A stretch of 64,000 nt of DNA from Planctomycetota bacterium. GTDB taxonomy: Bacteria; Planctomycetota; PLA2. Where the stretch lies: positions 1-64,000 of the forward strand of contig JAJFFH010000051.1 of the NCBI GenBank assembly GCA_021776735.1. The letters run 5' to 3'. The position numbers and the translations under genes were made by a program. Below are positions 57,779-64,000 of this stretch, piece after piece. The notes beneath the pieces are model-generated. The model saw nothing but the letters and a program-made list of their open reading frames with translations. It was not told the DNA's origin and made no database searches. Each line of letters opens with the position of its first letter. Position 1 is the stretch's first letter.

Positions 57779-59607
57779 CGAAAATCCACGGAGTGGATTC
57801 TTGTCAGCGCGTAAAGCCGCGAGTAGAGCCCCCCCGCAGCCAGCAACTCCTCGTGCGTGCCTTGCTCCGCGAGCTGTCCGTGGTTCAGGCACAGGATCTG
57901 GTCGGCTTCGCGCACCGTGGACAGGCGGTGGGCGATCACGATGGCCGTGCGGTTCTCGACCAGGCGGCGCAGCGCGTCCTGGATCAGCCGCTCGGTGTCC
58001 GAGTCGATCGACGACGTTGCCTCGTCGAGCACCAGGATGTCGGGGTCGGCGGCCAGGGCGCGGGCGAAGGCGAGAAGCTGTTTTTGGCCCACGCTCAGGT
58101 TGTTGCCGCGTTCGCGGATCGTGGCCTGCAGGCCGCCCATGCGTTCGATGAAGCCGTCGGCGTTCACCGTGCGTATGGCCCGCCACAGGTCGTCGTCGCT
58201 GAGCTTGTCGTTGCCAAGACGGAGGTTGTCCGCCACCGTGCCCGTGAACAGGAACACGTCCTGCATCACGACCGCGATGCGTGACCGCAGCGCGCGCCGG
58301 TCGTACTGCTGGGTGTTCCAGCCGTCTACGAGGACGGCGCCGGACTGCGGATCCCATAGCCGGCTCAGGAGCGAGATGATCGACGTCTTGCCGGCGCCCG
58401 TCGGGCCGACGATGGCTACCGTGTCGCCCGCGTTCACCGAAAACGAAATGCCGCGCAGGACCGGCTCGCCTTCGAGATAGGCAAACGAGACGTCGCGGAA
58501 CTCCACGTCGCCGCGCAACTGTTCCGGACGCGCCGGCTGGGCAGGGACATCGCCGTCGGTCTGCTTTTTTCGTTCGGTGATTCCGTCCTGCTCTGTCTCC
58601 GACTCCGTGGGCTCGTCCAGCACCTTGAAGATGCGTTCGGCGGCGGCGAGGGCGGCCTGGAGCACGTTGAAGCGGTCCGACAGTTCGCGGATGGGGCGGA
58701 AGAAATACTGGATCGCCATCCAGAAAAACGCGAACTGGCCCCAGGTCAGCTCGCTTCCGGCGATACGCGACGCGCCGAGTACGAGCAGGCCACCGAGGGC
58801 CGCAATGGAGAGTGTCTCGACGATGGGCCAAAACAGCGCGAAGTTGAAGATGGCCTCGAGGTTCGCGTCGCGCAGTTCCTCGTTGCGGAGGCGGAACTCC
58901 TCTTTGACCGGCGGTTCGCGGCGAAACAGCTTGATGACGGCGATGCCCGTGAACGCTTCCTGCTGGAAGCCGTTGAGGCGCGACACGTTCGTGCGCACGC
59001 GGCGAAACGCGCGGCGCATTCGCCCGCCGAACCAGAGCGAGAACCCGAGAACGATGGGCAGCGCGGCGAGGGACACGAGGGCCATCGGCGCGTCGATCAT
59101 GAACAGGACCACAACGACGAGCACCAGCGTCAAGAGGTCGTGAAAGACCGCCGCCACGCCCGACGAGAACATCTCCGCGAGGGCTTCGACGTCGCTGGTC
59201 GCACGGGTGACCAGGGCGCCGACCGGCGTCTTGTCGAAGTAGCGGACCGGCAGTTTGTGGACGTGGCCGAACAGGCGCGACCGCACGTCGTAGATCACGC
59301 GCTGGCCGGTCAGGATCGTGAGCCGGATGCGGGCGAATTCGCCGATCGCTCCGAACGCGACGAGAACAGAGAACAGCCCCGCCCAAGAGACGAGGGCCGC
59401 ATCGTCGCGCGCGATCACGCCGTCGTCGATGGCTCGCTGGATGGCGTGCGGACCGAGCAGCTTGAGTACGGACAGCGCGACGAGCACGACCACCGATGCC
59501 GCGATGAGTTTTTTGTGCGGCAGCACGAAGCGCAGGAGTCGGCCGGCGACCCGCCAGTCGGCGCGGCCGCCCTCCTCGAGGGAGCGATACGCGGGACTCG
59601 GGCTCAC
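57775..59607 (-). CDS. ABC exporter subunit with canonical ATP site (heterodimer partner 1)
   Basis: 610 residues: six-span transmembrane domain (about 20-320), then a nucleotide-binding domain with Walker A GPTGAGKTS (near 405), signature NNLSVGQKQLLAFARALAAD and Walker B ILVLDEATSSID with the catalytic glutamate. In LSVGQ the second glycine of the usual LSGGQ is valine. The start is GTG 59607, overlapping the stop of the upstream gene in GTGA; together they should form a heterodimeric exporter of the LmrCD/TM287-288 type. The linker between domains (near residue 350) carries a tag copy, KKQTDGDV. The C-terminal codons RIHSVDFR fall in a hairpin element. Confidence 0.9.
   Translation of the reverse strand: MSPSPAYRSLEEGGRADWRVAGRLLRFVLPHKKLIAASVVVLVALSVLKLLGPHAIQRAIDDGVIARDDAALVSWAGLFSVLVAFGAIGEFARIRLTILTGQRVIYDVRSRLFGHVHKLPVRYFDKTPVGALVTRATSDVEALAEMFSSGVAAVFHDLLTLVLVVVVLFMIDAPMALVSLAALPIVLGFSLWFGGRMRRAFRRVRTNVSRLNGFQQEAFTGIAVIKLFRREPPVKEEFRLRNEELRDANLEAIFNFALFWPIVETLSIAALGGLLVLGASRIAGSELTWGQFAFFWMAIQYFFRPIRELSDRFNVLQAALAAAERIFKVLDEPTESETEQDGITERKKQTDGDVPAQPARPEQLRGDVEFRDVSFAYLEGEPVLRGISFSVNAGDTVAIVGPTGAGKTSIISLLSRLWDPQSGAVLVDGWNTQQYDRRALRSRIAVVMQDVFLFTGTVADNLRLGNDKLSDDDLWRAIRTVNADGFIERMGGLQATIRERGNNLSVGQKQLLAFARALAADPDILVLDEATSSIDSDTERLIQDALRRLVENRTAIVIAHRLSTVREADQILCLNHGQLAEQGTHEELLAAGGLYSRLYALTRIHSVDFR
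57780..57803. repeat. GNA-loop hairpin at convergent stops
   Basis: GAAAATCCAC-GGA-GTGGATTCTTGTC, an imperfect stem with loop GGA. It forms the last codons of the minus-strand ABC gene and lies directly beyond the stop of the plus-strand gene. Confidence 0.65.
58548..58566 (-). repeat. Tag variant in CDS linker (sense, QTDGDV)
   Basis: Minus-strand AGCAGACCGACGGCGATG, preceded by AAAAA as at 14864; one core change plus one in the extension. It encodes Lys-Gln-Thr-Asp-Gly-Asp-Val between the transmembrane and nucleotide-binding domains. Confidence 0.7.
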
Positions 59608-61373
59608 TGAATGTCCTCGATTTCGGCTTCCAGCGCCTGCATGCGTGCGAGGCGGGCGTACTCGCCGTCTTGCCGCAGCAGTTCGTCGTGTGTGCCCTCT
59701 TCCACCACGCGGCCGTCCTGCAGGTAGACGATCTGGTCGGCGTCGCGGACCGCCGAGATCCGGTGGGCAACAACGATCGCCGTCCGTCCCTGACGGGCGA
59801 GCCGCAGGTTCGCGAGGATCGCGGCCTCCGTCTCGGTGTCTACGGCCGACAGCGCGTCGTCCAGCACCAGCACCGGTGCTTCCGAGACGAGCGCGCGCGC
59901 CAGGGCGGTGCGTTGCTTTTGACCACCGGAAAGCGTGACCCCGCGTTCGCCCACGACGGTCTTCAGGCCTCGCGGAAGCTGGGCCAGGTCGGGCGTGAGG
60001 TGAGCGGCAGCGACGGCGGCCTCGATCTGCGCCGGTTGTGCGTGGGGGCGTCCATGGGCGACGTTCTCCTCGATCGTGGCCGAGAACAGGAACGGTTCTT
60101 GGGGTACGAACGCGATCGCGCCGCGCAGATCACCGAGCGCTACGTCCAGCAGGTCGCGTCCGTCGATGCGGATGGCGCCGCGGGCCGGATCGTAGAGCCG
60201 GGCGAGCAGGGCAACGAGCGTCGACTTGCCGCTGCCGGTCGGGCCGACCACGCCGAGCGTTGTCCCGGCCGGAATTTTCATGCTGATGTCGTGCAGGACG
60301 GGGACGCCGTTGTAGGCGAACGTGAGCCCGTCCATTTCGAGCGCGCCCTGGTGGGCGCCGCCGGTCGCGTCGGCTCCTTGTTCTTCCGTCCGGTCCCTTT
60401 CCGGCGACTGCTCGAAGACGGTGTGGATGCGGTCGAGGCCGGCGGCGCCGCGTTGCCACAGGGACAAGACCCAGCCGAACGACATCATCGGCCAGATCAG
60501 GCGCACCTGCAGCAGGTTGAACATCAAGAGCCCGCTGACATCGAACTCGCCGCGGATCGCCTGGCGTCCGCCGACGAGCAGGATGATGGCGAGGCCGAGC
60601 GCGCCCATCGCGCTGGTCCAGCCGAACGTCAGTCCGCGAATACGCGCGAGCCGGACGTTGGCGTCCATGTAGTCGCGTCCGAGGCGGTCGATCGCGTCCT
60701 GCTCGAACTGCTCGGTGGCGAACGTACGCACGACGCGCGCGCCCGCGAATGATTCCTGCGAACGCGCCGTGATTGCCGCGAGGCAGTCCTGGACCTCTCG
60801 CGAGGCGCGATGGATGCGGGGCGCGAAGAACAGAAGACCGGCGGCGATGCCGGCCAGGGGGCCGATCGTCCAGAGAGTCAGCGCCGAGTTGGTCCACAGC
60901 ATGACCGTCAGTACGCCCGCGAACGTCAAGATCGCATCGACGAGGTACATCGCGGCGGGGCCCACGGCCATCCGCACGGCCTCGAGGTCGGCGGTCGCGC
61001 GCGACATCAGGTCGCCGGTGCGCATCGCATCGAAAAAGCGCATCGGCAGCCGCTGCATGTGCGCGAACAGGTCGCGCCGCAGATCGGTCTCCATGCGGCG
61101 GGACGTGCCGATGAGGTGTTGCCGCTTCAGAAACGAGAGCCCGCCCGCGACGAGGGCAAGCAGCAGCGCGACGCCGGCCCAGAACGCAACCCGGACCGCG
61201 TCCACGGTTTCGCCGGCCCGGGCCGGCCCTTCGATCGCCTGCACTCCCTGGCGCAGGATGACCGGTCCCGCGACGGTACAGACGTTGCCGAGGACGAGCG
61301 CGGCGAGGCCCACGGTCACGGCACGGCGGTAGCGCGGGACGTAGCGGAAGATGAGTTGCCAGCGGGCGGGCAT
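59604..61373 (-). CDS. ABC exporter subunit with degenerate ATP site (heterodimer partner 2)
   Basis: 589 residues: six-span transmembrane domain and nucleotide-binding domain with Walker A GPTGSGKSTLV, signature VTLSGGQKQRTALARALVSE and Walker B PVLVLDDALSAVD, in which the catalytic glutamate is replaced by aspartate. Such asymmetry (one degenerate and one consensus site) is the hallmark of heterodimeric exporters. RTAIVVAHRISAVRDADQIV gives the H loop; its codons coincide with a tag-like sequence (59776-59787), which may be chance. ATG 61373. First gene of the two-gene operon. Substrate unknown. Confidence 0.9.
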   Translation of the reverse strand: MPARWQLIFRYVPRYRRAVTVGLAALVLGNVCTVAGPVILRQGVQAIEGPARAGETVDAVRVAFWAGVALLLALVAGGLSFLKRQHLIGTSRRMETDLRRDLFAHMQRLPMRFFDAMRTGDLMSRATADLEAVRMAVGPAAMYLVDAILTFAGVLTVMLWTNSALTLWTIGPLAGIAAGLLFFAPRIHRASREVQDCLAAITARSQESFAGARVVRTFATEQFEQDAIDRLGRDYMDANVRLARIRGLTFGWTSAMGALGLAIILLVGGRQAIRGEFDVSGLLMFNLLQVRLIWPMMSFGWVLSLWQRGAAGLDRIHTVFEQSPERDRTEEQGADATGGAHQGALEMDGLTFAYNGVPVLHDISMKIPAGTTLGVVGPTGSGKSTLVALLARLYDPARGAIRIDGRDLLDVALGDLRGAIAFVPQEPFLFSATIEENVAHGRPHAQPAQIEAAVAAAHLTPDLAQLPRGLKTVVGERGVTLSGGQKQRTALARALVSEAPVLVLDDALSAVDTETEAAILANLRLARQGRTAIVVAHRISAVRDADQIVYLQDGRVVEEGTHDELLRQDGEYARLARMQALEAEIEDIQ

Positions 61374-61406
61374 CAGGGCGCAAAAATGCGTATTCTACGG
61401 GTGCCC

Positions 61407-62072
61407 ATGAAGCGCTCGCGGTTCGGGTGGGTCGATCTCTTTTTAGGCAATCGCTTTTTGATTCCGGTCTCCGAGCGCGGGCTGGACGAGGCGGGGCGCG
61501 CGGCGAATCTGGCAGCCGGCGAGACGCTGCTCGACCTCAAGTGCGGGAACGGCGCCGCGGCGGTCTTTTGGGCGCAGACCTTCCACGTCTACGCGCGCGG
61601 CATCGCGGGCACCGCGGAGTTCGTCACGAGCGCCCAGGAGCACGCCGACCGCAGCCCCGCCCGGAGCCGCCTCCGGTTCTTCCACGATGATCCGGCCCAT
61701 GCCGCTGGCCAGGGTCCGGTCGATGTCCTCGTGCTGTTGCGCGGCGGCACGCCCCGCCCCGTGTTCCTGCGCCCGGGGGGGCGGATCATCCAGGGGCGCT
61801 TCGTCTTCGACACCGAGGCGCCGCCCGAACTCAGAACCGTTTTCTTCGACGAGCCGCAGGCCGACGGAGACGTGTCCTGGTCCCGCGCGGCGACCCCGCT
61901 GGAGTGGGAGCGGTTCCTCGACCCCGTCGAGAGAGCGCTGCGCGTTCACCGGCGCGGCCTGAAACGCGACGAGGACGAATCACCCATCGCGAGAGCCGCC
62001 GAGCAGATGGTCACCGCTTTCCGCGCCCACGGCTCCCACGTGTCGTACGAGCTGGCAGTAATCGTCCCGTAG
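61407..62072 (+). CDS. Methyltransferase-like protein
   Basis: 221 residues. ETLLDLKCGNGAAAVFWAQT near residue 40 is a SAM motif-I-like loop, and AEFVTSAQEHADRSPARSRL resembles what follows in class I methyltransferases, but later motifs are weak (VDVLVLLRGGTPRPVFLRPG). It could be a degenerate or diverged methyltransferase. ATG 61407 is used; an in-frame ATG at 61386 would add seven residues. Divergent from the ABC exporter operon, 33 bp apart. A tag plus two hairpins follow the stop. Confidence 0.55.
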   Translation: MKRSRFGWVDLFLGNRFLIPVSERGLDEAGRAANLAAGETLLDLKCGNGAAAVFWAQTFHVYARGIAGTAEFVTSAQEHADRSPARSRLRFFHDDPAHAAGQGPVDVLVLLRGGTPRPVFLRPGGRIIQGRFVFDTEAPPELRTVFFDEPQADGDVSWSRAATPLEWERFLDPVERALRVHRRGLKRDEDESPIARAAEQMVTAFRAHGSHVSYELAVIVP

Positions 62073-62090
62073 CGGAACGCAGTCGGAGAC

Positions 62091-62178
62091 AGCAAACGGA
62101 CGGCGATGCTCGTTTGGCGAATCGCCCGAGGGGCGATTCGCGCCCTCCGACTACGTAATCCCGCGAAGCGGAGTTACG
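62091..62178 (+). repeat. Tag plus two GNA-type hairpins
   Basis: AGCAAACGGACGGCGATG (62091-62108; exact core), 8 nt, then GCGAATCGCCC-GAG-GGGCGATTCGC (62117-62141; perfect 11-bp stem), then CGTAATCCCGC-GAA-GCGGAGTTACG (62154-62178; two mismatches). The 8-nt spacing between tag and hairpin is the same as at 45179-45186. Confidence 0.85.
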
Positions 62179-62473
62179 AAAGAACGACGGAACCCTTCAA
62201 GTGTCGGCTCACACCATCCAGGCCCCGTCGGAAAGCAGGAAGGAAACATTCCTTCCTGACGGTGCTTGCTTGTCACCCCTAATGACACGAGGGTTCAGCG
62301 GGATCCCTCCCTCGCTCCTGAAAAAAGAGTGGGCGCCTCTGGAAAGAGAATGGGCCCGCAACAGGCTTGGGATGCGCGGCGTGCGAAGCTGCACGTGCGG
62401 GTGGGGCGGTGCCGTGCGGGTCTGCACCTCGAACGGTGCCCGGGCGACGAGCGATTGCCCTAAGTCCTTGGCA

Positions 62474-62522
62474 TTAAAAAAATTAGGGGGACCAACGACG
62501 TTGGGCGCCGTTTGGTCCCCCT
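62474..62522 (-). terminator. Minus-strand terminator
   Basis: AGGGGGACCAA (62485-62495 on plus) pairs with TTGGTCCCCCT (62512-62522); on the minus strand the stem is followed by AA and seven T. Confidence 0.7.
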
Positions 62523-62644
62523 CTTGCTCTTAGGCATCTCGTTCGGTACCTGAAATAACCCAAGACAAGTAAAGAGAGTGATTTCGTTTGTACCCTTTTT
62601 TCCTTAACTGAGAGCCCAACCATTGCGTTTCAGGTGTTTGAACG

Positions 62645-62671
62645 CCCGGTCTCACGACCGGGTTTTTTTTT
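62645..62671 (+). terminator. Plus-strand terminator of the island
   Basis: CCCGGTC-TCAC-GACCGGG followed by about nine T. It implies a plus-strand transcript ending here with no protein gene upstream within 570 bp. Confidence 0.85.
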
Positions 62672-62783
62672 GTCTGGACCGAACGCTTTTGCGGCTCTTT
62701 TGTCTGGACGGGACGATTTCAGTATAGCCGACCATGCCCCCGCCGCGCGCCCCCGCCGTGCCTCCACCGCCGGAGCCAGGGGC

Positions 62784-63920
62784 CTACGGCGAGAGCCGGG
62801 CGACTTCGTCCGGGAGGGCGTCGCGGAGTACCGCCCAGGCCCGGGTTCGCTCCGGCGAGAGGCCGAGCGCGGACGTAAAGTCCATGAATGCGCCGAGCAG
62901 CCGGCTCCGCACCGCGGATTCTGCCGCGGCGATTCGCGTGAGCGCCTCGCGCAGCTTTTGATCAACCGCATTCGCCCCGTGGTTTTCGGCAAAGCCCAGC
63001 ACCTTGTGGGCGAGGGTCTCGCCCACAAGTTCGGCCAGGGCCGTGCGTTCGGCTCCCGAAATGACATCGTCGTCGAGCACCAGGTGCGCCCCGAGCCAGG
63101 TCAGCGCGAGGCGGAAGACCTCCTCTTCCTGTTTTTCGAGGTGTCCGTCGCCGAGTTGCCCCAGTCGCGTCGCCACCGCCTCATCGATCTTGGCGAGCGA
63201 CGTCCCTGTGCCCGGGGTTCCGCTGAGGGAGTGATAGACGTCGGACTCGCTGAAACGGAGCAGCGCCCAGAGCCGTAGAGGTAGTCCCGGGTGGGAGGTG
63301 TGGAGTTCCCATTCGGAATCGACCTCGGCGGGGCGGTCGGTGAGTTGATCCAGGAATGCGTCGATGTCGAGCGAGAGCCCTTCGCCGCGCAGTCCGCAAG
63401 CCAGCTTGACCATCACGCGCGCGGCCGTGAAGACACTGCGGGTGGCCACGAGACCGACGCGGTCCGCCGAGATCTCCTTGTAGCGTTCCCGTGCGCGCGC
63501 CTGGACGACTTCAAACGTTGATCCGGGCTCGGGCTGGTTGCCGTGCTCGAGGCCGAGGTGGCCGAGTTCGTGGCCGATCGCGAAGTCGAGCTCGTTGGGC
63601 GCCAGCAACTCCACGAGTCCGCCGTTCAGCACGACAACCGGCCGATCGTACAGACCGTACGCCGGCGCGAACGCGTTGGCTTCCGGGTTGTTGACGACGT
63701 AGACCTCCGGCGGTTTGTCCAGCTCCAGATGGTCGCCGACCCGTTCGATCGCGCGTTGGATGTGCGGGGTCGCCGTCGGCGTGACGCGCAGACCGTTCGC
63801 CCGGAACTGCGCCACCATCGTGGCCATGCGGGAGCGGCCCTGCGGCGCGCGGTCGGTCGGGTCGTCCAGCGAGAACCGGACCGCGGCGCACCGCCCGCGA
63901 AATCCGCGTGCCGCACTCAT
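62784..63920 (-). CDS. M48-family-like zinc metallopeptidase with C-terminal TerB-like domain
   Basis: 378 residues. FAIGHELGHLGLEHGNQ near residue 115 gives HExxH, followed by EISADRVGLVAT with the third ligand Glu, as in M48 peptidases, but without membrane spans. The last 130 residues (LTWLGAHLVLDDDVISGAER; GETLAHKVLGFAENHGANAV) are helical and look like a TerB/DUF-type module. The ATG at 63920 overlaps the stop of the upstream gene (TGATG), so they are coupled. Cytoplasmic protein with unknown substrate. It ends before the structured island. Confidence 0.78.
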   Translation of the reverse strand: MSAARGFRGRCAAVRFSLDDPTDRAPQGRSRMATMVAQFRANGLRVTPTATPHIQRAIERVGDHLELDKPPEVYVVNNPEANAFAPAYGLYDRPVVVLNGGLVELLAPNELDFAIGHELGHLGLEHGNQPEPGSTFEVVQARARERYKEISADRVGLVATRSVFTAARVMVKLACGLRGEGLSLDIDAFLDQLTDRPAEVDSEWELHTSHPGLPLRLWALLRFSESDVYHSLSGTPGTGTSLAKIDEAVATRLGQLGDGHLEKQEEEVFRLALTWLGAHLVLDDDVISGAERTALAELVGETLAHKVLGFAENHGANAVDQKLREALTRIAAAESAVRSRLLGAFMDFTSALGLSPERTRAWAVLRDALPDEVARLSP

Positions 63921-64000
63921 CACTGGTTCGCCGTGAGTTCGCGGCGCAGTTTGGTGATGAGCTCAAGCCGGCGGGTCGCTTCCTCGCGCACGCTCTCGTC
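63920..64000 (-). CDS. C-terminal end of a gene cut by the window edge
   Basis: 26 codons ending EATRRLELITKLRRELTANQ and a TGA that overlaps the ATG of the peptidase gene. Helical and charged; too short to assign. Partial; its start lies beyond position 64000. Confidence 0.6.
   Translation of the reverse strand, partial: DESVREEATRRLELITKLRRELTANQ

Larger units (their letters stand above)
62179..62783. other. AT-richer structured intergenic island, possible ncRNA
   Basis: No supported protein gene. A nested stem CCGTC/GACGG with AGGAAGGAA-ACA-TTCCTTCCT lies at 62225-62262, TGTCA/TGACA just after, and further hairpins at about 62380-62450, and the region ends with terminators on both strands. 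The stretch 62540-62640 is clearly richer in A and T than the genome. tmRNA, RNase P and SRP RNA signatures were looked for and not seen. It may encode a structured RNA of unknown type. Confidence 0.4.

Noticed and set aside
59776-59787. Tag-like sequence in the ABC exporter gene
   Set aside because: It encodes the universally conserved RTAIVVAHR segment, so it may be ordinary codon choice; counted only as a 12-of-13 match.
62201-62533. 110-codon open frame in the structured island
   Set aside because: No recognisable motif, overlaps strong hairpins and has low-complexity cysteine/serine composition; not reported as a gene.
62461-62535. Short minus-strand frame MPKSKRGTKRRPTSLVPL
   Set aside because: It is the terminator hairpin read as protein; no SD and only about 25 codons.
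62179-62672. tmRNA, RNase P RNA, SRP RNA or 6S RNA
   Set aside because: None of their diagnostic sequences (tRNA-like end, GAGGAAAGTCC core, GGAA-type SRP loop with AGCAG) is present.

Overview
This window is about 67% G+C (my estimate) and reads like a chromosomal segment of a planctomycete-type bacterium. This is inferred from gene content; there is no marker gene. The pointers are an ECF sigma factor of the planctomycete-expanded kind coupled to a Ser/Thr kinase with a WD40 tail, a GldG/DUF4340 ABC operon, several HEAT+VWA and PD40-propeller secreted proteins, a DUF3299 protein and paralogous S23-type four-helix-bundle genes. Genes lie on both strands in short operons, with many start-stop overlaps (ATGA/GTGA).

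Layout. 0-6.5 kb: S23-type gene with a REP-like flank, secreted zinc peptidase, PilZ protein, CBS/CorC-type membrane protein, exported unknown. 6.5-12.3 kb: tRNA-Ala(CGC) with a clear promoter, then a four-gene Gld-like ABC operon. 12.3-16.2 kb: GGDDxY-repeat protein plus membrane partner, and a thiolase. 16.2-22.8 kb: decayed ECF sigma gene, beta-propeller protein, ParE remnant, WD40 kinase with its ECF sigma gene. 22.9-27.6 kb: two tandem propeller lipoproteins, Fic enzyme with a candidate operator array, nucleotidyltransferase. 28.3-36.3 kb: paired HEAT/VWA proteins, lipoprotein, M50 peptidase, DUF3299 protein. 36.4-37.9 kb: two more S23-type genes inside a nest of REP-like repeats and hexanucleotide microsatellites. 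38-48.7 kb: HEAT protein, two lipoproteins, acyl-CoA dehydrogenase, SppA, two methyltransferases, HD and GGDEF proteins. 48.8-56.7 kb: UshA-like nucleotidase, DUF4143 ATPase, repeat protein, glycosyltransferase, HicB remnant, and a small flagellar regulatory group (FlaG-like, FliA sigma, FlgM-like). 57-64 kb: heterodimeric ABC exporter, methyltransferase-like protein, an AT-rich structured intergenic island, M48 peptidase.

The most unusual signal is not a gene. A short tag, consensus AGCAAACGGACGGCGATG (core ACGGACGGCGATG), occurs 13 times exactly and at least 14 more times with one or two changes. It sits mostly just 3' of genes, and also in-frame inside unrelated proteins, usually as Thr-Asp-Gly-Asp in a disordered linker. 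It is often paired with small perfect hairpins that have three-base GNA-type loops, and two 134-bp segments are bounded by inverted copies. It behaves like an abundant species-specific dispersed element or uptake/recognition signal; I cannot tell which from one window. A second repeat system (REP-like unit plus GGTTCG/GGGGTC microsatellite) is tied to the S23-type genes. A third pattern is a set of genes whose start codon lies only 6-8 nt after a TANNNT box, suggesting leaderless transcripts.
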